Below, in pieces: positions 25,607 to 36,294 of a stretch of 64,000 nucleotides of DNA. The DNA is taken from positions 1 to 64,000 of the forward strand of contig NZ_FOCF01000008.1 in NCBI RefSeq assembly GCF_900110035.1, read 5' to 3'. Source of the stretch: Sphingomonas gellani. Lineage in GTDB: Bacteria > Pseudomonadota > Alphaproteobacteria > Sphingomonadales > Sphingomonadaceae. The translations under genes were made by a program, and so were the position numbers. Within the stretch, counting starts at the first letter, position 1. Each line of letters starts with the position of its first letter. The notes beneath the pieces were generated by a model, which was not told the DNA's origin, searched no databases, and was given only the letters and a program-made list of their open reading frames with translations.

Positions 25607-27061
25607 TCAGAACAGGCCCGGCACTTCGCGCTGCGCGGTGGTGGGCCGGTCCGGCGTCAGCAACTGTCGTGCATCCAGCATCGCCCGCGCGCGCTGCGGC
25701 TGGGTTCCACTCGACGCGGTGATGCGGGTGCAGCTCTTGCCCTCCACGAAGTCCAGCGCTGCCCTGGTCGATGCCTCACGCGGGTCGCCGAGCGGATAAC
25801 GGATATCGTCGTTCGCCTGGCAGCTCGCCTCCACATAATTGGCGAGGCCGGTGTAATACGCACCCTGATGCGCGGCATTCTCCAGCGCGAACGCGATCAC
25901 GCGCAGCCGGTCGTCGCATTGCGAGCGGTCCAGCGCGATCTGCCCGACCGGCTTGCCATAGGTGTTGCTGCCGACCAGCGCCGATGCGTTGTGCAGGTAC
26001 GGGGTGAAGGCGTTGATGACATATTCGCTGGCCGACGCGGTGCCCCCGCTGCCGATGAATGCGACCCGCGTCGTCGCCATCGATTGCGGCTGCGGCGCGA
26101 ATCTCGTGGTTTCGTTCTCCGCGGCCTTTTCGGGGCGGAAGGTGGTATAGCTCTGCACGTCCGCCGAACTGCGCCCGCCCCCGAGCAGGTTGCTCATCAG
26201 CTCCGCGATCGAAACCAGTCCGCCGCCATTGTAGCGCAGGTCGACCACGACCTCCGTCACTCCCGCGTCGCGGAAGGTGGCGAACGCGGTGCGCAGCGCG
26301 GGATCGGCGGTGGAGATGAAGGTGCGCAGGTTGACGTACCCGACCTTGTGCCCGCCATCGTTGATGATCTGCGCGCCATAGCGGCTGGACACCGGCGTCA
26401 GCGCGAAATCCTGCTTGGTCACCGTGACCGTGGACGTCGCGCCGGCCGCGCTGCGCACCTGGAACGCGGTTGCGGCACCGGCCGTGTTCGGCCCCAGCGC
26501 CGTGTTCAGCGCGTCGGTTCCGCCGGCCGCGTAGATGTCGGACACGCTGCGCAGGCTGTTGGTCGACGTGCCGATCGCCAGGATCTCGGTCCCCCGGTCG
26601 ATCCCCGCCGCCAGCGCCGGCCCGTTCTCGAACGCCTCGGTGACGAACAGGCGATGCGATGGGTCCAGTCCCAGCCGCACGCCGAACCCCGCGCTGGAGC
26701 CCGAGTCGTAATAGGCGTTCTCCTCCTTGATGGAGGTCAGGTAGGTGAAGAACCGGTCCTTGCTCTGGCTGCGTGCCGTCGCCGTCAACGCGTCGACATA
26801 GCTGTCGACGGATGTGTACGGGCTCGGGTCCAGGCTGGTGGGCAGGGTGTCGGGGAACAGATACCATTCCTTCAACTGGGCAAAAGCCCAGTTCTGCCGC
26901 TCTCGCAAGGTGCAGCCGGCGGCCGTCGGGGTCGGCGTCACGGTGGGTGTCGGCGTGGGAGAGGCCGTGGTGCCTCCGCCGCCGCTGCTGCTGCCACCGC
27001 CGCCGCATCCGGCCAGCATCGCCGCCAACGCCAGCATCGTCCCCGCCCGCCCCGTGCGCAT
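25607..27061 (-). CDS. S41 family peptidase lipoprotein (CtpA-like)
   Basis: 484 residues. Lipoprotein signal ends MLAGCGGGG, followed by a Ser/Gly and PTPTPTVTPTPT linker. A PDZ-like segment (about 130-220, FGVRLGLDPSHRLFVTEAF) precedes the tail-specific protease core: KVGYVNLRTFISTADPAL, VVVDLRYNGGGL, FIGSGGTASASEYVINAF with the catalytic Ser, and NTYGKPVGQ with the Lys. Sits in the periplasm or outer membrane and degrades or processes envelope proteins. Substrate unknown. Confidence 0.88.
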   Translation of the reverse strand: MRTGRAGTMLALAAMLAGCGGGGSSSGGGGTTASPTPTPTVTPTPTAAGCTLRERQNWAFAQLKEWYLFPDTLPTSLDPSPYTSVDSYVDALTATARSQSKDRFFTYLTSIKEENAYYDSGSSAGFGVRLGLDPSHRLFVTEAFENGPALAAGIDRGTEILAIGTSTNSLRSVSDIYAAGGTDALNTALGPNTAGAATAFQVRSAAGATSTVTVTKQDFALTPVSSRYGAQIINDGGHKVGYVNLRTFISTADPALRTAFATFRDAGVTEVVVDLRYNGGGLVSIAELMSNLLGGGRSSADVQSYTTFRPEKAAENETTRFAPQPQSMATTRVAFIGSGGTASASEYVINAFTPYLHNASALVGSNTYGKPVGQIALDRSQCDDRLRVIAFALENAAHQGAYYTGLANYVEASCQANDDIRYPLGDPREASTRAALDFVEGKSCTRITASSGTQPQRARAMLDARQLLTPDRPTTAQREVPGLF

Positions 27062-27169
27062 GATATTTTCCTCTGTTACCCCGATGCTTATCCGGCCGCT
27101 CGCGTCCTTACAATCCGGCGCGTCGCGGGACCGTCACGCCGTGATTTGAAGGGTTTGCGCCGATGTCGC

Positions 27170-27194
27170 GCAACCGCCTTGCGCACCGCTCGTT
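27170..27194 (+). promoter_or_regulatory. Candidate EcfG-type promoter of the yciE/F-like gene
   Basis: GCAAC, 16 bases, CGTT at 27170-27194. One base from the GGAAC/CGTT consensus of the alphaproteobacterial general stress sigma factor. It lies 66 bases before the ATG. YciF-type proteins are usual members of that regulon in other bacteria. Confidence 0.4.
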
Positions 27195-27260
27195 GAGGCG
27201 GGACTTGCCGTGTCGCATCCGGTGCGCGGTCAGCCGCATCCCTTGTTCGAGGAGGCCATC

Positions 27261-27776
27261 ATGGGTCTGTTTTCCGCCGACATCAAAACCTTCCACGATC
27301 TGTACATCCACCAGCTGGAAGACATCTATTACGCCGAGCAGCAGATCACGAAGGCGCTGCCCAAGATGATCGAAAAGGCCAGCGACACCCAGCTGCGTCA
27401 GGGTTTCGAGACCCACCTGCGCGAGACGGAGGGCCAGATCGAGCGCCTGAAGCAGGTGTTCCAGCTGGAGGGCATGGCGCCCAAGGGCGTGACCTGCCCC
27501 GCCATCGACGGCATCATCAAGGAAGCCAACGAGGTCGCCGGCGAAGTCAGCGACAAGCGGGTGCTCGACGCCGCGCTGACCGCCGCCGCACAGGCGGTCG
27601 AGCATTACGAGATCAGCCGCTACGGCACGCTGATCACCTGGGCCAAGCAGTTGGGCAAAGCCGACGTGGCCGCGATCCTGCAGCAGACGCTGGACGAGGA
27701 AAAAGCGACCGATGCCAAGCTGACCCGGCTGGCAGAGGGCGGCGTCAACCAAAAGGCCGAACTGGCCGGCGCGTAA
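27261..27776 (+). CDS. YciE/YciF (DUF892) ferritin-like stress protein
   Basis: 171 residues from the ATG at 27261, which follows GAGGAGG. Four-helix ferritin-like fold with Glu/His ligands: FHDLYIHQLEDIYYAEQQI, HLRETEGQIERLKQVF, AVEHYEISRYGTL and LDEEKATDAKLTRLA match DUF892. Proteins of this family are induced by stress and may bind a di-metal centre. A single gene. Confidence 0.92.
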   Translation: MGLFSADIKTFHDLYIHQLEDIYYAEQQITKALPKMIEKASDTQLRQGFETHLRETEGQIERLKQVFQLEGMAPKGVTCPAIDGIIKEANEVAGEVSDKRVLDAALTAAAQAVEHYEISRYGTLITWAKQLGKADVAAILQQTLDEEKATDAKLTRLAEGGVNQKAELAGA

Positions 27777-27825
27777 TCGCCGCCCCGCCGCTGTCACGCC
27801 CCTCGGTCGTGGCGGCGGCGGACGG

Positions 27826-28245
27826 TCACAACCGGGCAACCGTTTCGGGGTCGTGCTCTCCGCCGAAGAAGCGGGCGAGTGCGGTCTCGAACGGTTTCCG
27901 GTCATCACCTTCCGCGACACGCGCGAACAGCGTCATCGACGATCGCAGCTTGACCGCGTCGATACCGCCCAGGATCGACTCGGCACTGCCCGATGCGGCC
28001 GTCACCGCTTTCGTCGCCTCGACGAGTCGCGGCCCGAGCAGGGGGTGCGCCAGATAGGTCCTCGCCTCCGCCCGCGACGAAATCGCGAAATAATGCGCAG
28101 TGGCGCTGCGCCCCAGCCCGGCGATCTGCGGGAATATGTACCACATCCAGTGGCTCTGCTTTCGTCCGCGGCGCAACTCCGCCAGCGCCTGGGCATAGAC
28201 GCCGTCCTGTGCGGCTACGAAGCGATCGAGCGTGTGCGTTTCCAT
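27826..28245 (-). CDS. DUF1810 family protein
   Basis: 139 residues from the ATG at 28245. LDRFVAAQDGVYAQALAEL, KQSHWMWYIFPQIAGLG, AHYFAISSRAEARTYL and SSMTLFARV are the conserved blocks of DUF1810, an NTPase-fold-like family of unknown function often called calpastatin-like by mistake. It is divergent from the PEBP gene, 65 bases away. Confidence 0.9.
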   Translation of the reverse strand: METHTLDRFVAAQDGVYAQALAELRRGRKQSHWMWYIFPQIAGLGRSATAHYFAISSRAEARTYLAHPLLGPRLVEATKAVTAASGSAESILGGIDAVKLRSSMTLFARVAEGDDRKPFETALARFFGGEHDPETVARL

Positions 28246-28310
28246 ATGCCGCCAACGCGCGATCTGGCGCGTTGGACCCCCACACAGGGCAAGCGATCGA
28301 AGGAGGAACC

Positions 28311-28934
28311 ATGCTCGAACACGTCCCCGCCTGGCTTGGCAAGGCGCTGTCCGGCGCGCGTGCGGGTATGGAAAAGGTGGCCGTGGCGCGTCCCGACCTG
28401 TCACCCTCCGGCGACCAGATCGCGACACTGTCGCTGAGCAGCACCGCCTTCGCCGATGGCGGCCGGCTGCCTGAGCGGTTTACTGCCGATGGTACGGGCG
28501 TGTCGCCGCCGCTGTCATGGCAGGCACCGCCCGCCGGCACAGCGCGTCTGGCGCTGCTGGTCGAGGATGCCGACGCCCCCGCGCCGCAACCACTCGTCCA
28601 CGCGCTGCTGCACGACCTGCCCCCGGAAGCCGGCGGGCTGATGGAAGGCGCCATCGGTGACGAGGATGGCGGGTCGGCGGAGGCGGGTCGCAATTCGTTC
28701 GGTGGCGACGGCTGGCTGCCGCCCGACCCGCCCACCGGGCACGGGTCGCACCGTTACGTCTTTCAGCTGTTCGCGCTGGATGCCGGGGCGCCGGCGCTGG
28801 AGGGAACACCGGGACGCGGCGCCTTGATCGACGCCATGGCCGGCCATGTGCTGGCGGCGGGATTGTTGATCGGCACCTATTCGCGCGAGGAGGAGGCGCC
28901 TGTCGGGCCGGTGGGCGCCGCCGCGCCGGCGTGA
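28311..28934 (+). CDS. YbhB/YbcL (PEBP) family protein
   Basis: 207 residues from the ATG at 28311, which follows AGGAGG. RFTADGTGVSPPLSW, LALLVEDADAP, HALLHDLPPEAGGL, DPPTGHGSHRYVFQLFALD and GALIDAMAGHVLAAGLLIGTY (read in two parts) are phosphatidylethanolamine-binding/Raf-kinase-inhibitor-like motifs with the ligand pocket Asp and His. The N-terminal 40 residues (VPAWLGKALSGARAGMEK) are an extra helix also seen in sphingomonad homologues. Substrate unknown. Confidence 0.9.
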   Translation: MLEHVPAWLGKALSGARAGMEKVAVARPDLSPSGDQIATLSLSSTAFADGGRLPERFTADGTGVSPPLSWQAPPAGTARLALLVEDADAPAPQPLVHALLHDLPPEAGGLMEGAIGDEDGGSAEAGRNSFGGDGWLPPDPPTGHGSHRYVFQLFALDAGAPALEGTPGRGALIDAMAGHVLAAGLLIGTYSREEEAPVGPVGAAAPA

Positions 28935-28947
28935 TCCGGCGCGGGCG

Positions 28948-29031
28948 TCACGCGAAGGGCGGAGCGCCGATCGCGATCAGAAGGGCCGTGACCCCGAAGG
29001 AGAACAGGGCGAGCAGGACGCTGCGAGACAT
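28948..29031 (-). CDS. 27-residue membrane micro-protein
   Basis: MSRSVLLALFSFGVTALL followed by IAIGAPPFA. A single hydrophobic helix with a short basic N-terminus. It lies 28 bases downstream of a second micro-protein of the same type (29060-29170), so the two probably share a transcript. Too short for homology-based naming. Confidence 0.5.
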   Translation of the reverse strand: MSRSVLLALFSFGVTALLIAIGAPPFA

Positions 29032-29059
29032 GGGAAACACCTGTGCGGCGAGGACGGGT

Positions 29060-29170
29060 TCAGGCGACCGGCAGAACCGGAACGGCGGCGCTGATCGCGA
29101 CAACCGCGAACATCAGCGCGGCGATGCCGGAGACAGTGGCGCGCTGAACGGCGGAGAGGCTGGCGAACAT
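29060..29170 (-). CDS. 36-residue membrane micro-protein
   Basis: Starts MFASLSAVQRATVSG and continues as one hydrophobic helix ending VPVLPVA. The ATG at 29170 has AAGGA at proper distance, which favours it over longer in-frame readings. A leader hairpin lies just upstream. Probably inserted in the inner membrane. Role unknown. Confidence 0.55.
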   Translation of the reverse strand: MFASLSAVQRATVSGIAALMFAVVAISAAVPVLPVA

Positions 29171-29190
29171 GGGAAATCCTTTCTGGTCAC

Positions 29191-29211
29191 TGGCTCGATC
29201 CATTCGAGCCA
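29191..29211 (-). promoter_or_regulatory. Leader hairpin before the micro-protein pair
   Basis: TGGCTCGA (29191-29198) and TCGAGCCA (29204-29211) form a perfect 8-bp stem with a 5-base loop, ending about 20 bases before the ATG and just before its ribosome-binding site. It could control translation or be a dyad bound by a regulator. Confidence 0.4.
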
Positions 29212-29347
29212 TGCCAGTCCCATTGCAGCCAGCATGCCAAATGAAGAACGTCTTGAAATCAGGGCAGAATGCTTGAAGGGCGCCTCGCGCGCCTGGTAAA
29301 GCACGCCGCGCCATTGGCGAAGGACGCCAGCTGTTGGCGCGTTCGGC

Positions 29348-30385
29348 TCAGCCGGTGCAGACCTGGTCGCGCCCCTGCGCCTTGGCGGTGTAGAGCAGCT
29401 GGTCGGCGCGCTCCATCGCATCCTCGCCGCGCTCGCCCGGATTAAGGGCGGTGACCCCGACCGAAATGGTGATGTTGCCGAGCAGCGCGTTGGTATCGCG
29501 ACTGCGGAACCGCTTCAGCGCGATCGCCTGACGCGCCCGCTCCAGCAGCATGCTCGCGTCCTTAAGGTCGGTGTCCAGCATCAGGACGGCGAACTCCTCG
29601 CCGCCATGACGCACCACCAGATGGCCGGCACACGCATCGGCCAGCGCCTGACCGATCGCGACAAGCACCCGGTCGCCGACCGGATGGCCGTGCTGGTCGT
29701 TGATCAGCTTGAACCGGTCGATGTCGCACACCGCGATCGAATCGCGGCCGCCCGGCGCGCGGATCGCCATCGCCTCCGTCAGGGCACGCCGATTGGGCAG
29801 GCCTGTCAGGGGATCGCGGCGGGCGGTATCCTGCGCCTCCGCCAGCTTCTCGCGCAGCGCGTTCGCTTCCTGCGTGGCGCTGGCCAGCTTCGCCTCCGCC
29901 CGGCGGACGCGGGAGATCATGGAGCCGGTGATCCGCGCGATGTCCTCGATCCCCGGCAGACCGGCGGATCGGTTGATTTCCTCCGCGCTGGCGACGAGGT
30001 TGCGGCCGAAGTCGCTGGTTTCCTCACGCATCAGGCGCATCATGTCGGCAAAATCGTCGACCTGCGCCTGGGTCTGGGCGACCAGCTTCTCCGCGCGCTG
30101 CGCCTTGTCGTCATCCGAGTCGTTGGCGGCGGCCGCGACTTTCGCCTGCGGCCCGAAACGCAGGTCAACGCCCAGCGTCGTCATGTCCTGGCGACTGAGG
30201 CGCACGCCGCCGTCGGTGATGCGCGCCACCGCGGTGGCGAGCGGTCCGGTCGGGTCGGTGAGGACCGTGTAGACGAAGCTGTAGTTCTCCGGCTCCGGCC
30301 CAAGGCCGTGCGCCGCGAGGAACGCGCAGATGCGATCGAACAAATCGTTCGCTTTCCGCCACCGTGCTGCAACCAAAGCCGTCAC
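29348..30385 (-). CDS. GGDEF-domain diguanylate cyclase
   Basis: 345 residues from a GTG at 30385 that follows GGAGGG at 5 bases. N-terminal 120 residues are a cytoplasmic helical sensor region (ENYSFVYTVLTDPTGPLA), then a coiled coil (about 150-185, VRRAEAKLASATQEANAL), then a GGDEF domain (DPLTGLPNRRALTEAM, CDIDRFKLIND, RHGGEEFAVL at 259-268). The active site is intact (GGEEF). The RXXD inhibitory site expected 5 residues upstream is absent (AGHLVV). Should make cyclic di-GMP. No membrane segment. Confidence 0.9.
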   Translation of the reverse strand: MTALVAARWRKANDLFDRICAFLAAHGLGPEPENYSFVYTVLTDPTGPLATAVARITDGGVRLSRQDMTTLGVDLRFGPQAKVAAAANDSDDDKAQRAEKLVAQTQAQVDDFADMMRLMREETSDFGRNLVASAEEINRSAGLPGIEDIARITGSMISRVRRAEAKLASATQEANALREKLAEAQDTARRDPLTGLPNRRALTEAMAIRAPGGRDSIAVCDIDRFKLINDQHGHPVGDRVLVAIGQALADACAGHLVVRHGGEEFAVLMLDTDLKDASMLLERARQAIALKRFRSRDTNALLGNITISVGVTALNPGERGEDAMERADQLLYTAKAQGRDQVCTG

Positions 30386-30486
30386 CGATACCCTCCGTCG
30401 GCAACGGCTTAGGCCGAAAGGGTTAGCATCGTGTGACCGGATCGGCGGCAATTCCGATCCGGCCAAATGCTTCCAACTGTTGGCGA

Positions 30487-31029
30487 TCAGTGGCGCAGGG
30501 CGCGCACCGCGGCCAGCGTGCGGCGGACGTGGTCCACCGGGCTGAGGTCGTCGTGCACCATCGCGATGCGGCCATCGCGCGCGATGACGTAGCTGGTGCG
30601 GCTGGTCATCGCCGTGGCCGTGCCGTCGGGCTTTTTCAGCACCACGTCATAGGATCGCACGATCGCCGGGGTCGCCGCCGCGACTGCGAACTTGCCGGCG
30701 CACTTCTCGCTGGAGAACGCTTCCAGCTGGTCGACATTGCCGGCGGTCATGCCGATCACCGTGGCCCCCGCACGCTGGAAATCGGCGATCGATTCGGCAA
30801 AGGCATGCGCCTCCGCATTGCAGCCGCCGGTAAAGGCCGCCGGGAAGAAATACAGCACCACCGGACCCCGGCGCAGAGCCGTGGCCAGGTTCACCGTGAA
30901 CGGCTTGCCCGCCATCGCGCCCTGCGCGGTGAAGACCGGCGCCTTCGCACCCGGCGCCAGCGCGGCGGCGGCGGGACCGGCCAGCAGCAGCGCGGCGGCA
31001 CAGGCGGTGATCGAGGCGAAACGGCGCAT
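30487..31029 (-). CDS. Exported peroxiredoxin (AhpC/TSA family)
   Basis: 180 residues with a signal peptide (ITACAAALLLAGPAAAA). Thioredoxin-fold peroxiredoxin: VVLYFFPAAFTGGCNAEAH with the peroxidatic Cys near residue 69, AGATVIGMTAGNVDQL, FSSEKCAGKFAVA with a possible resolving Cys, and TSRTSYVIARDGRIAMV. Expected to reduce peroxides in the periplasm. It is divergent from the hisN-like gene. Confidence 0.85.
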   Translation of the reverse strand: MRRFASITACAAALLLAGPAAAALAPGAKAPVFTAQGAMAGKPFTVNLATALRRGPVVLYFFPAAFTGGCNAEAHAFAESIADFQRAGATVIGMTAGNVDQLEAFSSEKCAGKFAVAAATPAIVRSYDVVLKKPDGTATAMTSRTSYVIARDGRIAMVHDDLSPVDHVRRTLAAVRALRH

Positions 31030-31097
31030 GACGAATTCCTTTGTCGCAAAGGGCGATAGCGGCTGGTCTAGCGCGTCGCCGGACGACGCGATAGGCG

Positions 31098-34515
<3,418 letters not shown>

Positions 34516-34969
34516 TCGACGCGAGCCGGCGGCCATGGCTTTCCGGCGGAGTGCGCTCCACTTCGCGGGGAAGCCTGGAGCCCGAGAGCAAGGCCACCGC
34601 CCGCACAATGATTGCGGGGCAAACGGGCGGGCACGAATACCGCAATACCGGGACCTAATGGGCCGGCAGTTCATCCAGCTCTGAAGGTGCTCCCGGCTTC
34701 CTTCTCCTTGTCCATAGAGCCGCGCCGGAAATGGCGTCCCGGCATGGTGCGTTCCTCGAGTCGCCTCCACGCCGCTCGCCATCCACCGCCGCTTGATCGA
34801 AACGGCGCACTAGGTCCTCACCACCCTTTGACAGCGGCCACGTGACTTTGACGTCCCCAAGTTGTTGCGCAATGCCGGTGCGGGCGCGCAACCGAATCGA
34901 CCCTCCGAATGCCGAGGGTAACACGCCACGCGTGCGTAGAAGCGGTGCAGGGATGAAGAGGACGACGCC
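34516..34969. other. 454-base gap between gyrB and the copper operon
   Basis: No recognisable gene. A stretch is open on the minus strand but looks non-coding or decayed. The last 130 bases (about 34,840-34,969) should contain the promoter of the sigma-factor/copper operon. I could not pick a convincing ECF-type or sigma-70 pair there. Confidence 0.5.
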
Positions 34970-35233
34970 ATGACCATCGACGACGCGCTTGCCGGCCTCG
35001 GCGCGATCCAGCCTGGCAGCGGTCTGGACGGCCTGGAACAACGCGTCCTCACGCGCATCGCGGACCGGCGGGCGGGCACGGTGTCGCACGCCAGCTTGGC
35101 CGGCGTCGCGCTGCTTGCGTTGGTGCTGGGCGTCGCCAGCAACGCACTGCCGGAACGGGCGCAGGCCTCGTCCGCCCCGTTCGGCATGACAACCGCGCTC
35201 GCGCCGTCGACGCTGCTGCTGGACGCGCAATGA
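34970..35233 (+). CDS. CnrY-like anti-sigma candidate, single-pass membrane protein
   Basis: 87 residues. A short cytoplasmic N-terminus (DDALAGLGAIQPGSGLDGLE) is followed by one membrane helix (about 42-62, LAGVALLALVLGVASNAL) and a short periplasmic tail. Size, topology and place before a CnrX-like sensor and an ECF sigma gene match CnrY, the anti-sigma factor of the cobalt/nickel cnr operon. Sequence identity to CnrY cannot be judged here. It overlaps the next gene by ATGA. Confidence 0.6.
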   Translation: MTIDDALAGLGAIQPGSGLDGLEQRVLTRIADRRAGTVSHASLAGVALLALVLGVASNALPERAQASSAPFGMTTALAPSTLLLDAQ

Positions 35234-35667
35234 CCGGCTGGCGGCTCGCCGTGGTGGCAGCGGTCGTCTTCCTGGCGGCGCTGTGCGGGGTCTGGGCGGG
35301 ACGGATGCTGCTGCCCGCGCCCAAGGACCAGTCGGTCGCGATCCACGACTTCGTCCATGACCGGCTCGACCTGGACGACGGGCAGAAGCAGCGCCTGCAT
35401 GCCATGGAGCAGCGGTTCGCGATACGCCGCGCCGCGCTGGAGGCGACGATGCGGCAGGAGAATGCGCAGCTGGCCGCCGCGATCCGGACCGAGCACCGGA
35501 TCGGCCCAGGCGTGTCGGCGGCGGTGGACGCATCGCATCGCACGATGGGCACTCTGCAAAAGGAGACGCTGGCGCACATCTTCGCGATGCGCAGCCTGCT
35601 GCGTCCGCAACAGGCCGCGAAGTTCGACGCGGCCATTACCGGGGCGCTGACCGAAAGCCCCCGATGA
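35230..35667 (+). CDS. CnrX/CpxP-like periplasmic heavy-metal sensor
   Basis: 145 residues. One N-terminal membrane helix (about 5-25), then an all-helical periplasmic domain: HDFVHDRLDLDDGQKQRLHAMEQRF, RQENAQLAAAIRTEHR and LRPQQAAKFDAAI. The heavy-metal-resistance fold of CnrX/CpxP/Spy. His and Glu residues at the start of the domain (HDFVHDRL) recall the metal site of CnrX. Should sense metal and release the sigma factor via the upstream membrane protein. ATGA overlaps at both ends. Confidence 0.72.
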   Translation: MTGWRLAVVAAVVFLAALCGVWAGRMLLPAPKDQSVAIHDFVHDRLDLDDGQKQRLHAMEQRFAIRRAALEATMRQENAQLAAAIRTEHRIGPGVSAAVDASHRTMGTLQKETLAHIFAMRSLLRPQQAAKFDAAITGALTESPR

Positions 35668-36239
35668 CCCCGCCGGCCGCGGACCGCGGCGACGGCGACC
35701 TGGTCGCGCGGGCGATGGCCGGCGACGACCCAGCCTTTGCCGCGCTCGTCAGCCGTCACAAACAGGCGCTGCACCGGCTGGTCGCGCGCATCATCGGTGA
35801 CGAGGACGAGGCGGTGGACGTGGTGCAGGACGTGTTCGTCGCCGCACATGGCGCGCTGGCCCGATACGATCCCGCGCGGCCGCTGCGTGCCTGGCTGGCG
35901 CGGATCGCGATCAACAAGGCGCGCGACTGGCGACGGCGGCGATTGGTGCGGCGGCTGGTGTCGGCGGTGTTTCCGGACAACGCGGCGGAGATCGCGGATC
36001 GCGGCCCTGCGGTGGACACGGTCGTCGCCGGACGGCTGGAACTCGCCAGGGTCGGCGCGGCCATGGCGCGGCTGCCCGCCAACCTGCGCGAGGTGCTGGT
36101 GCTGCGCACGGTGGAGGGCTTTTCCCAGGCAGAGGCGGCGCAGGCGCTGGGCATCGTCGAAAAGGCGGTGGAGACGCGGCTGTATCGGGCGCGCCAGCGG
36201 TTGCGGATCGAACTGGACCGGGATCGCGGCCCGGCATGA
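35664..36239 (+). CDS. ECF-family RNA polymerase sigma factor (CnrH-like)
   Basis: 191 residues. Sigma region 2: FAALVSRHKQALHRLVARI, DEDEAVDVVQDVFVAAH and RPLRAWLARIAINKARDW. Sigma region 4: MARLPANLREVLVLRTVEG, FSQAEAAQALGIVEKAVE and TRLYRARQRLR. No N- or C-terminal extension. Third gene of the unit after anti-sigma and sensor candidates, and 55 bases before copA, so it likely drives its own operon in response to copper or another metal. Confidence 0.9.
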   Translation: MTPPAADRGDGDLVARAMAGDDPAFAALVSRHKQALHRLVARIIGDEDEAVDVVQDVFVAAHGALARYDPARPLRAWLARIAINKARDWRRRRLVRRLVSAVFPDNAAEIADRGPAVDTVVAGRLELARVGAAMARLPANLREVLVLRTVEGFSQAEAAQALGIVEKAVETRLYRARQRLRIELDRDRGPA

Positions 36240-36294
36240 GGGGTGCGCCGTTCCGATGCGTATGGTCGGGCAAGCTTCCGGATCGGGAATTGTA

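Noticed and set aside
29224..29240. Sigma-54-like sequence TTGGCATG-N4-CTGCA on the minus strand before the micro-protein pair
   Set aside because: It keeps the GG and GC core but differs from consensus in three places, and no enhancer-binding regulator is nearby. Too weak to call.
34516..34969. Possible IS remnant on the minus strand after gyrB
   Set aside because: An open stretch exists, but no terminal inverted repeats, target duplication or transposase motif could be seen.
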